DNA from: Sandaracinaceae bacterium
GTDB lineage: Bacteria; Myxococcota_A; Polyangia; Polyangiales; Sandaracinaceae
Reading direction: 5' to 3'
Assembly (NCBI GenBank): GCA_019637095.1
Contig: JAHBWG010000033.1
Location: 1-64,000 of the forward strand
DNA length: 64,000 nucleotides
Under the pieces are notes generated by a model. That model was not told the DNA's origin. It saw only the letters and a list, made by a program, of their open reading frames with translations, and did not search any database. A program made the translations under genes and the position numbers. Shown here in pieces: positions 6,520-15,017 of the stretch; positions within the stretch are counted from its first letter, which is position 1, and the number at the start of each line of letters is the position of its first letter.

Positions 6520-8436
6520 TCAGTTGGCGCTGAAGGAGTAGCTCGCGCCCATGCGGGGCGCGGGGAAGGACGGGAACTGGATCGCGCGCACGCGCCCCTC
6601 GACGCAGCGCTGGAACGCGGGCGTCCCGTTGCGCACGCTCGCGCCGAGCACGCGCCCGCTGCCCGCGATCGCGATGTCGATGCGGACGTTGCCGCCGCCG
6701 GAGCCCTGCGAGAGGCACGGGACCAGGCGGTTGATGTTCGCGTTCATCACGCCCGCGACCTGTCCCGCGCTCAGGCGCGCCTGGCTGCCGCCGGCCTCGC
6801 CGACGTTCCCGAGGTTCACGACCTGGTTCATCGCGTCCTCGTAGCTCGAGCCGCCGCGCGCGCCGCCGCCGCTCCGGCGGGGCCGGCTGGGATCCTGCGG
6901 CGGATCCGGCAGGAGGCCGGCGGTGCCGACGATCTCGATCTGGCCGGCCGCGTAGAGGTCGGCCAGGTCGGAGTCCGCGCGCTCGGCCTCGTCCTCGACG
7001 TCGGGGCGCGTGACGAGGAAGATCGCGACGCCGACGCCGACCGCGGCCGCGACGACGCCGAGGATCAGCGCCTTGGTCGCCATCGAGACCTTCTCGACCT
7101 TCGCGGAGCGCTCGAGCGCGACCGCGTGATCCGCGGCCTTCTTCTTGAGCTTCCACTGCTCGCAGAACTCCGCGAAGTCCGGCGCCTCACCGACCTTCTG
7201 TCGCGAGCCCGTGTCCATGTTCAAGAGGCCGTGCTCGGCGAGCACGTCGCCCTTGAGGATCAGGTTCACCAGCTCGCGCCCGGAGAACGGGCCGTGGTCG
7301 AGGTTGTCCTTCACGACCATCCAGCGCGGCGCGTCGTTCTCGGTGATCTTCGAGAGGAGGCTCGAGAGATCGACCTCGGCGCTCATCGCGGGCGCCGCGA
7401 CCGCGGGCGCGAGCGAGACGCGGAAGCTCTCCTCCACGGCGACCCGGCGCCCGACCTCGGGAGCGCCCGGCCGCGGCGGGCGCGGCGGGGCGACGCGCGG
7501 GGCGCTCGGCGCGGGCGGCGGCGTCGAGCCGATGTCGACGTCCACGTCCACCTCGACGCCGAAGTCTTCCTCGTCGTGCGAGGCGGTGACCTCCTTCTGC
7601 GCGGCGAGCGCGACGAGCGCGGCGCGCAGCGCCTCCGGCGTCTCGAAGCGTGACGACGGGTCCGCGGCGAGGCACCGCATGAGCACCTCGTCGAGCTCGC
7701 TCGTGGCCTCGGCGTGCGCCTCGGACGGCGCGACGAACTCGTCGAGGGGGCTGCGGCCGGTGAGCATCGTGTAGAGCAGCCCGCCGATCCCGAACACGTC
7801 GCTCTCTGTCGTCGGCCGGTGGCCCGCCTTGACCTCGGGCGCGAGGAACGCCTGCTCGCCCGCGCCGAGCGCGGCGGGCCCGGCCGTCTCGACCACGGCG
7901 AGGTCGACGCCGAGGCTCCCGATCTTCACGCGGCCCGATTTCGTGACGTAGACGACGGTCGGCCGCAGCGCGCCGTGACAAGACCCTTTGTCGCGCACCG
8001 CCTCGAGCGCGCGGCACACGTGCGCGATGACGTTGTACGCGCCGCGCAGGGACATCGGCTCGCCGCCGTGCGCCTTGCTCGCGACCACCTCGGCGAGGCT
8101 CTGCCCCTCGATCCACTCGTTGGCGACGTAGCGCGAGCCGCTCGCCTTGTCGGTGCCCATGCCGTAGGTCGCGACGACGTTCCGGTGCTGCAGCTCGGCG
8201 GCGACCTTGACGTGGCGCCGCAGCGTCTCGACCGCGTCCTCCGTGGCGATCAGGCCGGGCGCGAGGACCCGCACCGCGATCGCGCGCTGCGTCTTCTGAT
8301 CCTTGGCCGCGAGGATCGCCCCGAGCGAGTCCTCGCCGACCGCGCGCTCGATCACGAAGCGGCCGCCGACGACGGTCCCGGGGGCGAGGCCGGAGGGATG
8401 CGCGCCGCTCGCACGAGACGACAGAGGAGTGGGCAT
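6520..8436 (-). CDS. membrane-anchored pseudokinase with GYF-like and AgmX/PglI-type domains
   Basis: A 638-aa protein. Residues 25-285 follow the Ser/Thr kinase fold, but the catalytic sites are lost: the VAIK Lys is Arg56 (IAVRVL), the HRDLKxxN loop reads HGALRPTVV (154-162) and DFG reads SLG (174-176). The AxE/APE (FLAPE) and late kinase helices are kept. A GYF_2-like segment follows (WMVVKDNLDHGPFSGRELV), then one membrane helix (ALILGVVAAAVGVGVAIFLV) and a C-terminal AgmX/PglI-type domain with Cys-containing LVPCLSQG and FQRCVEGR. It probably acts as a scaffold or sensor across the inner membrane. The ATG at 8436 follows a GGGATCC stretch. Confidence 0.8.
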   Translation of the reverse strand: MPTPLSSRASGAHPSGLAPGTVVGGRFVIERAVGEDSLGAILAAKDQKTQRAIAVRVLAPGLIATEDAVETLRRHVKVAAELQHRNVVATYGMGTDKASGSRYVANEWIEGQSLAEVVASKAHGGEPMSLRGAYNVIAHVCRALEAVRDKGSCHGALRPTVVYVTKSGRVKIGSLGVDLAVVETAGPAALGAGEQAFLAPEVKAGHRPTTESDVFGIGGLLYTMLTGRSPLDEFVAPSEAHAEATSELDEVLMRCLAADPSSRFETPEALRAALVALAAQKEVTASHDEEDFGVEVDVDVDIGSTPPPAPSAPRVAPPRPPRPGAPEVGRRVAVEESFRVSLAPAVAAPAMSAEVDLSSLLSKITENDAPRWMVVKDNLDHGPFSGRELVNLILKGDVLAEHGLLNMDTGSRQKVGEAPDFAEFCEQWKLKKKAADHAVALERSAKVEKVSMATKALILGVVAAAVGVGVAIFLVTRPDVEDEAERADSDLADLYAAGQIEIVGTAGLLPDPPQDPSRPRRSGGGARGGSSYEDAMNQVVNLGNVGEAGGSQARLSAGQVAGVMNANINRLVPCLSQGSGGGNVRIDIAIAGSGRVLGASVRNGTPAFQRCVEGRVRAIQFPSFPAPRMGASYSFSAN

Positions 8437-8528
8437 GGATCCCGCAAATTACCGGACCCGGGGGGCCAAGCTCAACCGAGACCGCACCGCGGCGCGGGGA
8501 GAGGTGGGGCGGCGTGCTACCTTGGGGT

Positions 8529-9494
8529 ATGGTCGAGACGCGGCTGCGCACCCTCGGGCTCGTGATGGCGCTGGGGCTCGCGGGTTGTCCGGGCTCCCAC
8601 GGGGCGAGCGACGCAGGCGCGCGCGACGGCGCGGTCGGACGGGACGCGGGCGGGCCGGCGAGCGGTGGCTGCGTGGCGTACGACGCGCACGGCGAGGGCG
8701 CGTGCCGGCTCTTGCTCGGGTTCGGCTGGGACGGCGTGGCGTGCGCGTCCATCGGCGGGTGCGAGTGCGTGGGCCGAGACTGCGGCGCGCTCTTCGGCGA
8801 GCTCGACGCGTGCGAGCGCGCCCACGCGGGCTGCGCGCGGTGCGAGCGCATGGACGTGCGCGAGGAGGGCGGCTGCGAGCCGGTGCGCGGCTTCTTCTGG
8901 GATGGCGCGGACTGTCGCCTCCTCAGCGGCTGCTCGTGCGTGGGCCGCGACTGCGCGCGCGTCTTTCCCACCGACGACGCGTGCCGCGCCGCTTACCGCG
9001 CATGCCTCGCGCCTTCGCCCGTCTGCCGCACGGATCGGGACTGCCCGTCGCGCGAGTGGTGCGTCGAGGGCGCGTGCGTGCCGTGCGACGACAGCGGGAC
9101 GCGCTGTGACATCCTCTGCCCGAGCGGCTGGGGGCTCTACGAGCGCAACGGCTGCACCCCGTGCGAGTGCGCGCCCCCGAACGAGTGCGTGAGCGACGCG
9201 GACTGCCCGTTCGGGGCGCTCGAGCGGCGCTGCATGGCCGGCGCGTTCTGTGCGCTGGGGTGTACGCCCGGCGATCCGAGCTGCTGCTTCGGGAACCTCT
9301 GCGTCGCGTCCGGCTGCGAGAGCACGTCGCCGCCCCACGGGTGCCTCGCGCGCGGCTGTCCGCGGGGCGCGGTGTGCGAGCTCGATGTCGGCTGCGCGCC
9401 GAGCTCGTGCGGCTGCTCGAGCGCATCCGAGGGCTGGTTCTGCACCGACGACTGCGGCGGCGGCACCTGCGTCGCGTCGGGGGCCGCGCCGTGA
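8529..9494 (+). CDS. Cys-rich DAG-linker lipoprotein
   Basis: A 321-aa secreted lipoprotein. The signal peptide ends in a lipobox (ALGLAGC), then a DAG-rich linker, then many Cys residues in repeated blocks. Two consecutive segments are similar (GACRLLLGFGWDGVACASIG and GGCEPVRGFFWDGADCRLLS), each followed by CxCVGRDC, which indicates an internal duplication. Later parts resemble Cys-rich modules of myxobacterial surface proteins (CRTDRDCPSREWC). The ATG at 8529 was chosen because it begins the signal peptide directly. Function unknown. It is divergent from the pseudokinase gene across 92 bases. Confidence 0.75.
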   Translation: MVETRLRTLGLVMALGLAGCPGSHGASDAGARDGAVGRDAGGPASGGCVAYDAHGEGACRLLLGFGWDGVACASIGGCECVGRDCGALFGELDACERAHAGCARCERMDVREEGGCEPVRGFFWDGADCRLLSGCSCVGRDCARVFPTDDACRAAYRACLAPSPVCRTDRDCPSREWCVEGACVPCDDSGTRCDILCPSGWGLYERNGCTPCECAPPNECVSDADCPFGALERRCMAGAFCALGCTPGDPSCCFGNLCVASGCESTSPPHGCLARGCPRGAVCELDVGCAPSSCGCSSASEGWFCTDDCGGGTCVASGAAP

Positions 9495-9505
9495 TCGCGT
9501 CTTCG

Positions 9506-9533
9506 CAATCTACATTGCGTGCAACGTAGATTG
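9506..9533. terminator. bidirectional hairpin between convergent genes
   Basis: CAATCTAC (9506-9513) pairs with GTAGATTG (9526-9533), and inside it TTGC pairs with GCAA after a single mismatch. The hairpin is AT-rich against a very GC-rich background and fills the 47-base gap between two convergent genes. No long T-run follows on either strand, yet the placement supports a shared terminator. Confidence 0.55.
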
Positions 9534-9541
9534 TGATGCGC

Positions 9542-10375
9542 TCATCGCTGCGAGCGGCGGACGTAGTCGGGCACCTCGCCCTGCGCGGGGAGCGTCTGGC
9601 CGGGCGGGACGTAGCCGGGCGGCATCCCGCTCGGGCCGAGCGCGGGCAGCGTGTGCGCCGGCGCCACCTGCCCGGGGATCGTGGACGGGCCGATCGCCGG
9701 CGTGACGATCCCCGGCGCCTGCGCCCCGGGCGGCAGCGCCCCCGGCGCGGGCGTCCCCGCGCCCCAGTCCGCCACCCACTCGCCGTCGGTGCGGCTGCCC
9801 GGCGTGCCGCTCGCGCGGTACTCGATCGACGCCGTGATCGTACGCGGCGCGCCCTCGATGGGGGAGGGCAGGCGCAGCGCTTCCGCCCGTCGCGTCATGC
9901 AGGCGACGTCCTCGGCGCGCAGGCCCGGCGCGTTCACGCTCGCGCTCGTGACGCGCCCGGTCGGGGTCGCGCGCACGCTGACGCGGACGGTGAACTGGCC
10001 GCGGACCGTCTCGCGCGAGCCCTCGGAGATGCAGTCCGTCGGCGTGCCGAACGCGGCGCGCAGCGCGTCGGAGTAGTCGGGCTCGCGCGCGCTCGCGGGG
10101 CCCTCGACCGCTGCGACGGGCGCGGTCGCCGGCGCGGCGGTGAGGCCGGGTGTCCCGCGCGGCGCGGGTCCCGCGGGCGGGCTCGGCCGGCGGCTCGGGT
10201 CGCGCGCGCCCGGGCCCGGCAGATCGAGTGAGGGCGCCGGCGCGTGGACGTCGGTCGGCGAGCCCGCGCCGCGCTGTCGCGCCACGGGGACGGGCGCAGG
10301 GGCACCCGTCTCACAGCCCGCCCCGAGGGCGCAGGCCAGGAGGAGCCCGGCACCCGCGTGCCGGACCCGCGTCAC
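9542..10375 (-). CDS. lipoprotein with AgmX/TonB-like C-terminal domain
   Basis: A 277-aa lipoprotein (lipobox ALGAGC near residue 20) with a Pro/Ala-rich linker. A folded domain follows with FTVRVSVRATPTGRVTSASV, a Cys pair (DCISEG and VACMTRRAE) and ALRLPSP, the layout seen in AgmX/PglI and TonB C-terminal domains. The last 70 residues are Pro/Gly-rich, with repeated PPG and PGQ motifs. GTG at 10375 overlaps the helicase TGA as GTGA, so it is the third gene of the coupled set 12231-9542. The pseudokinase 1 kb away carries a similar C-terminal domain, but a link is only inferred. Confidence 0.7.
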   Translation of the reverse strand: MTRVRHAGAGLLLACALGAGCETGAPAPVPVARQRGAGSPTDVHAPAPSLDLPGPGARDPSRRPSPPAGPAPRGTPGLTAAPATAPVAAVEGPASAREPDYSDALRAAFGTPTDCISEGSRETVRGQFTVRVSVRATPTGRVTSASVNAPGLRAEDVACMTRRAEALRLPSPIEGAPRTITASIEYRASGTPGSRTDGEWVADWGAGTPAPGALPPGAQAPGIVTPAIGPSTIPGQVAPAHTLPALGPSGMPPGYVPPGQTLPAQGEVPDYVRRSQR

Positions 10376-12234
10376 CGCTGGGCTCGTGCGAGCTCCACGA
10401 CGAGCTCCTTGTCGTGCGATTCCTTGCCGGCGAGCTGCTCCACGATCTCGTCCGCGCGCTCGCGCGGGACGCCCACGAAGCTGTGGCGATCGCGGATCCG
10501 GATGCGGCCGACCTCGGTCTTGTCGACGTCGCACTCCGTCGCGAGCAGGCGGATGAGCTGGCCGGGGCGGATCCCGTCGCGCCGCCCGAGGTTCACGTAG
10601 AGGTACACGTCGTTCTCGTTCTCGTGCTCCGAGCCGAGGTCGTCCTCGCCGAGATCGAGCGTGCGGTCGTCCTCGCTGTCGGGCTCGTCGCCCTCGACGA
10701 CGACGTCGTCGCCGCGCTCGTCGTCGTCGTGCTCCTCGCCGGCGTGGGCGACGGCCTCGCGGACGGGTGCGGGGGCCGCGGGCGGCGCCGGCGGCCGCGC
10801 CGCCGGCAGCGTCCGGGCCACCTCTCGCGCCGCCGGCGTGTCGTCCTCGGGCGCCGCCGCGCTCGGCGGTGGCCGGCGCTCTCGCCGCGCCGCTGCCGCC
10901 GTCTCGTCGACGTCGGGCTTGGTGCCGAAGAACGACGCGAGCAGGCCGCCGAGCAGCCGCTCCGCCTCGGGGTGGGTGAGGAGGCGCCGCGCGACCGCGC
11001 GGTCGAGCGCCGCGGGCTCCTCGGGGAACGCCTCCGACAAGAGCTCGATGCGGTCCGTCTCGAGCCGGGTCTGGAGCTCGCCTTCGGTCGGCAGCGAGCG
11101 CTCGATCGGGAAGATCTTGTAGGTCAGCCGGAGGTAGTAGAGCGAGCCGAGCGCCTGCGGCGTCACGAGCGAGATCGCGGTGCCCGTCCGGCCCGCGCGG
11201 CCCGTGCGGCCCGTGCGGTGGATGTACGACTCGATGTTCTCGGGGAACTCGAAGTTGATCACGTGCGTGAGGTGCGAGATGTCGATGCCGCGCGCCGCGA
11301 CGTCGGTCGCGACGAGATAGCGCAGCTCCCCTTGGCGCGTCTTCTGGAGCACCCGCTCGCGATCGGACTGAGGGAGGTCCCCGTTCAGCCAGTCCGCGTC
11401 GAAGCCCGCGGCCTTCAGCTCGGAGGCGAGCTGTTGCGTCGCCGCGCGCGTGTTGCAGAAGATGATCGCGCTCTCCGGGTCCTCCGTCTCGAGGATGCGG
11501 ATGAGCTGGCGCCCGCGCCCGACCCCGCTCGTCGTCAGGTAGTACTGGTGCGTGATCGTCTTGGCGCCGACCGCGTCGGACGAGAGGCTCACGCGCTGCG
11601 GCTCGCGCAGCACCCGCTTGCCCATGCGCTCGACCGCGTCGTCGATCGTCGCGGAGAAGAGCATCGTCTGCCGCTTCGCGGGCAGCAGCGCCACGATCGC
11701 GTTGAGCTCCTTGGCGAAGCCCATCGAGAGCATCTCGTCCGCTTCGTCGAGGATCAGGACGCGCAGCCGATCCCCGTCGAGGGTGCCGCGCTTGAGGTGA
11801 TCGAGGACGCGCCCCGGCGTGCCGCTCACGATCTGCGCGCCGCCTTCGAGCTCCTTGACCTGGCGCTCCATCGGCGCGCCGCCGTAGACCGCGGCGGTGC
11901 GGATGCCCTTGCGCGCGCCGAGCCGGCCGATCTCGCGCGAGGACTGCAGCGCGAGCTCGCGCGTCGGCGCGAGGATCAGCACCTGCGGCCCGCCCGCGGG
12001 ATCGACGAGCCGGTCGACGAGCGGCAAGCCGAACGCCGCCGTCTTGCCGGTGCCGGTGCGCGCCTGGACGATCAGGTCCGCGCCCGTGCACGCCGGCTTG
12101 AACACCGCGAGCTGGACCGGCGTGGGGTCCACGAAGCCCATCTCGTCGATGGCGCGCCGCACGGCCTCGCCGAGGCCCAGAGAGTCGAAGCCGGGCAGGT
12201 CGTCGCCGGCGGGAGAAGTGGTTTGGTCGTTCAT
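10372..12234 (-). CDS. DEAD-box RNA helicase with DbpA-like RNA-binding domain
   Basis: A 620-aa ATP-dependent RNA helicase. The Q-motif region (FVDPTPVQLAVF), Walker A (ARTGTGKT), PTRELA, DEAD (ILDEADEM), SAT (LFSATIDD), the motif IV region (AIIFCNTRAAT), ARGIDI and HRTGRTGRAG are all present in order. A Pro/Ala and then highly acidic linker (about residues 430-540) leads to a C-terminal DbpA-type RNA-binding domain (VNLGRRDGIRPGQLIRLL). Such proteins act in ribosome assembly or cold-adapted RNA remodelling. ATG at 12234 overlaps the upstream stop as ATGA; a longer N-terminus is possible but lacks family similarity. Confidence 0.88.
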   Translation of the reverse strand: MNDQTTSPAGDDLPGFDSLGLGEAVRRAIDEMGFVDPTPVQLAVFKPACTGADLIVQARTGTGKTAAFGLPLVDRLVDPAGGPQVLILAPTRELALQSSREIGRLGARKGIRTAAVYGGAPMERQVKELEGGAQIVSGTPGRVLDHLKRGTLDGDRLRVLILDEADEMLSMGFAKELNAIVALLPAKRQTMLFSATIDDAVERMGKRVLREPQRVSLSSDAVGAKTITHQYYLTTSGVGRGRQLIRILETEDPESAIIFCNTRAATQQLASELKAAGFDADWLNGDLPQSDRERVLQKTRQGELRYLVATDVAARGIDISHLTHVINFEFPENIESYIHRTGRTGRAGRTGTAISLVTPQALGSLYYLRLTYKIFPIERSLPTEGELQTRLETDRIELLSEAFPEEPAALDRAVARRLLTHPEAERLLGGLLASFFGTKPDVDETAAAARRERRPPPSAAAPEDDTPAAREVARTLPAARPPAPPAAPAPVREAVAHAGEEHDDDERGDDVVVEGDEPDSEDDRTLDLGEDDLGSEHENENDVYLYVNLGRRDGIRPGQLIRLLATECDVDKTEVGRIRIRDRHSFVGVPRERADEIVEQLAGKESHDKELVVELARAQR

Positions 12235-12674
12235 GTCGATGTGTGTTGGATGGCGCGCGCGAGCTCCCCGTCCTCGCGGTCGTAACGTTCGAGCGTGCCT
12301 TGCAGCCGGTAGCGGAGGCGCCCGAGCAGCGCCCACCGCGCCTGCTCGCCCGCGCCGCAGCGCGGCGCGAGCGCGTGGTAGCGCCCGTCCCAGTCGCGGA
12401 GCCAGCGCCGCAGGGCGCTCGGGTCCGCCTCGCCGCCGGTGCGCACGCGCTCGGCCGCCCGATCGAGGAGCTCCACGCGCAGCGTCTCCACGCCTCGGGC
12501 GCAGGTGACGCTCGCTGGGAGCTCGGATGCGGGTGGGGAGAACACGCGGGGGATCACCGAGTAGAAGCCGACGCCGATGAGGTAGAGGATGCCTCCGGCG
12601 ACCACGGTCGCCGCGATCGCACGGCCGGTTCGCCGAGCGGGCGGCGAAGGCGTCTCAGGCTCGTTCTCCGCCAC
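12231..12674 (-). CDS. small single-pass membrane protein, unknown function
   Basis: A 147-aa protein with a short cytoplasmic N-terminus, one membrane helix (AIAATVVAGGILYLIGVGFY) and a soluble Arg-rich, helical C-terminal part with two Cys (TCARG and PRCGAG). No family is recognised. GTG at 12674 was preferred, with an AGG six bases before it; an alternative GTG at 12725 would add 17 Arg/Pro-rich residues. The stop overlaps the helicase start as ATGA, so the two are likely co-translated. It is the first gene of the set that ends at 9542. Confidence 0.6.
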   Translation of the reverse strand: MAENEPETPSPPARRTGRAIAATVVAGGILYLIGVGFYSVIPRVFSPPASELPASVTCARGVETLRVELLDRAAERVRTGGEADPSALRRWLRDWDGRYHALAPRCGAGEQARWALLGRLRYRLQGTLERYDREDGELARAIQHTST

Positions 12675-12750
12675 GTGGCGCCTGGGTCGAGGGTTGGCCC
12701 GCGCCCTCGTGGGCGGAGCGTGCACGTTCTACCGAGCCGGCGCGGGGGGG

Positions 12751-12785
12751 TCAAGGCGCGCTTGACCGCCCTCGAACGATTCGAG
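12751..12785. promoter_or_regulatory. paired inverted repeats in a divergent promoter region
   Basis: TCAAG-GCGCG-CTTGA (12751-12765) and CTCGAA-CGA-TTCGAG (12771-12785) lie between the minus-strand helicase operon and the plus-strand gene at 12848. Each is a perfect short palindrome. The site is suited to a dimeric regulator acting on both directions, but no cognate regulator is visible nearby. Confidence 0.3.
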
Positions 12786-12847
12786 ATCACGCAGAAACCC
12801 TCGCGTGCCCCGGTCGGCCGGATCGGGTACACCCACGCCGGCCCTCC

Positions 12848-14539
12848 GTGACCGCCCTTCCGTCGCGACGCCGCACCCTCGCCGCGCTGGCGCTCTGCGC
12901 CTTCGCCTACCTCTACGTCTTCCCGTATCAACCGCGAATCAACAACCCCAACGAGAACGTGCGGCTCTACATGACCGCGGCGCTCGCGGAGCAGGGCACG
13001 TACGTCATCGACGACTACCGCGCGCGCTGGGGCTGGGTGAACGACTGCGCGGTCCGCGACGGGCACGCCTACAGCGTGAAGGCGCCCGCGACGAGCTTCT
13101 TCGGGGTGCCCGCCTACTGGCTCTACCTGCGCTGGCTCGCGCTGACCGACGGCACGTTCGATCGCACGGTGGCGCTCTGGCTCTGCCGCGTGAGCGCCTC
13201 GATCGTCCCGTGGCTCGCGTTCCTGTGGGTCTTCCACCGCTGGCTCGGCCGCCACACCTCGAGCCCGCTCCTGCGCGACGCGGTGTTCGTGAGCCTCGCG
13301 CTCGGCTCGTGCCTCTACGGCTACGGGATGCTCTTCATGAGCCATACCCTCAGCGCCGCGGCGGCGTTCGGCGCGTTCATGCTGCTCTGCGACGCGAAGC
13401 ACGCCGGCCGCATGCGGCCGCTCCGCGCGTTCACGGCGGGCCTGCTCACCGCCGCGATCACGCTGCTCGAGTACCCGGGCCTGCTCGCGTCGGTCGCGCT
13501 CTCGCTCTACGCGCTCGTCGCGGTGCGCCCGTGGCTGCGCCTCGCCCCGTTCGCCCTGGGCGCCCTGATCCCCACCGGGGCGATGATGCACTTCCAATGG
13601 CGCTGCTTCGGCAGCCCGTTCTCGCCGGGGCACCTCTACGTCGAGGACGACTTCTTCCGCGGGCGCCACGAGGAGGGCTTCTTCGGCGCGGTCGGCGTGC
13701 AGCCCGAGGCGCTCTACGGGCTGCTGATACACCCGGGCGCCGGGCTGCTCCCGCTCACGCCGATCCTCGCCGCGGCGCTCGTCGGCCTCGTCCTCTCCCT
13801 CCGCGCACGGCGCACGCGCGCCGACGGTGTCGTCACCGTGGCCGTCTTCGTCTTCACGCTCCTGGCGATCGCCGTGATGAACAACTGGCGCGGCGGCTGG
13901 ACGATCGGGCCGCGCTATCTCGTCCTCGTCTATCCGTTCCTCGGGTGGGCGGCCCTCGTCGGCCTCGACCGGCTCGCGCGCGGCGCGCCGCGGGCGACGG
14001 CGGCGTTCGCGCTCGGCGCGACCGCGGTCGGGCTCCTGCTCAGCGGCGTCCCCTCCGCCTACTACCCCCACTACCCGATCCCCGTGGATCGCCCGGTGAC
14101 GCAGGTCGTGTCCATGTTCGTTGCGCACGACTACGCGCCGTACGCGTTCGCCAACGTCATCGGGATCCACGGCGGAGCGTCGATGCTCCCGCTCGCGGCG
14201 TGCGGCCTCGCCGCGCTCGCCTGGGTGGCGCTCGCCTCGCGCGAGCGGGGCGTGCGCGCGGGCGCGGCGCTCGGCGGCGCCGTGATCGCCGCGGTCCTCG
14301 CCGCGCCGCTCCTCGTCGATCCGCGGCCGGGGCACGCCGAGATCGACGAGGCGCGCTCGTTCATCGCGCGGAGCTGGACGCCCGAGGGGCACGACCTCGC
14401 CGCGCGCCTCGAGGTCGCGCTCGCCAGGGAGGCGAGCGCCGAAGGCTACGAGCGCCTCGGCGCCGTCTACGAGGCGGAGGGGCGTCACCAGGAGGCGCGG
14501 GCCGCGCGCGCCCGCGCCGCTCACCTCGCGCGCCGCTAG
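12848..14539 (+). CDS. polytopic membrane protein, GT-C/mannosyltransferase-like
   Basis: A 563-aa integral membrane protein with about ten predicted helices. The first extracytoplasmic loop carries acidic residues (NPNENVRLYMTAAL), as in GT-C glycosyltransferases, and a later segment reads NNWRGGWTIGPRYLVLVYPF, typical of bacterial PMT-like proteins. A short TPR-like helical pair closes the protein (EGYERLGAVYEAEGRHQEAR). The function is probably transfer of a sugar from a lipid carrier, but no catalytic motif is certain. GTG at 12848 is the start. The gene is transcribed alone and is convergent with the next. Confidence 0.65.
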   Translation: MTALPSRRRTLAALALCAFAYLYVFPYQPRINNPNENVRLYMTAALAEQGTYVIDDYRARWGWVNDCAVRDGHAYSVKAPATSFFGVPAYWLYLRWLALTDGTFDRTVALWLCRVSASIVPWLAFLWVFHRWLGRHTSSPLLRDAVFVSLALGSCLYGYGMLFMSHTLSAAAAFGAFMLLCDAKHAGRMRPLRAFTAGLLTAAITLLEYPGLLASVALSLYALVAVRPWLRLAPFALGALIPTGAMMHFQWRCFGSPFSPGHLYVEDDFFRGRHEEGFFGAVGVQPEALYGLLIHPGAGLLPLTPILAAALVGLVLSLRARRTRADGVVTVAVFVFTLLAIAVMNNWRGGWTIGPRYLVLVYPFLGWAALVGLDRLARGAPRATAAFALGATAVGLLLSGVPSAYYPHYPIPVDRPVTQVVSMFVAHDYAPYAFANVIGIHGGASMLPLAACGLAALAWVALASRERGVRAGAALGGAVIAAVLAAPLLVDPRPGHAEIDEARSFIARSWTPEGHDLAARLEVALAREASAEGYERLGAVYEAEGRHQEARAARARAAHLARR

Positions 14540-14564
14540 CGCGCTCGTCCTCGTGGGGACCTCC

Positions 14565-15008
14565 TCAGGGCGCGAGCCACGCGAAGAGCGCCACGAGCAG
14601 CCCCGCGAGGCCTGCGCCGATCGCGGCGGCGACCAACCACCTGCGGCCATCGACGCGGACGGGGTGGTCCTCGAGGTGGGGGCGCGCGAGGGCGGCGAGC
14701 TCCTCCGCCGGGACGTCGTGCGCAGACGCCAGCTCGGCGATCCACGCCGGCGCGCGCGCGCGCGCGAGCCCGCGGTAGAGCGCCCAGCCGCCGCCGAGCG
14801 TGACCGCGATCGCGAGGCCGACGATCGCGCCGAGCGAGCGGTCGGCCGCCGCTCGCGTGCCGCCGCCCCAGCCGAGCTCTATCCAGACGGCGCCCGCGGC
14901 GAAGGCGGCCACGAGGCAGAGGACGAGGCTCGGCATCATCACCGCGAGGCGCAGGCGCGTGACGCGCCGCTGGACCTCCCCCACGGCCTCGAGCTCGCGG
15001 TCGCTCAC
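14565..15008 (-). CDS. small membrane protein with three helices
   Basis: A 147-aa protein with an N-terminal amphipathic helix, two membrane helices (MPSLVLCLVAAFAAGAVWI and AIVGLAIAVTLGGGWALY), a soluble hinge with acidic residues and a final helix (WLVAAAIGAGLAGLLVALFA). No family is recognised. GTG at 15008 is the start. It follows the cytochrome gene (15018) by only 9 bases on the same strand, so it is probably its operon partner and may sit in the same membrane. Confidence 0.6.
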   Translation of the reverse strand: MSDRELEAVGEVQRRVTRLRLAVMMPSLVLCLVAAFAAGAVWIELGWGGGTRAAADRSLGAIVGLAIAVTLGGGWALYRGLARARAPAWIAELASAHDVPAEELAALARPHLEDHPVRVDGRRWLVAAAIGAGLAGLLVALFAWLAP

Positions 15009-15017
15009 CGCGGGCGA

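Noticed and set aside
6325-8436. Functional Ser/Thr kinase
   Set aside because: Lys, Asp and Asn residues needed for catalysis are all replaced, so it is described as a pseudokinase instead.
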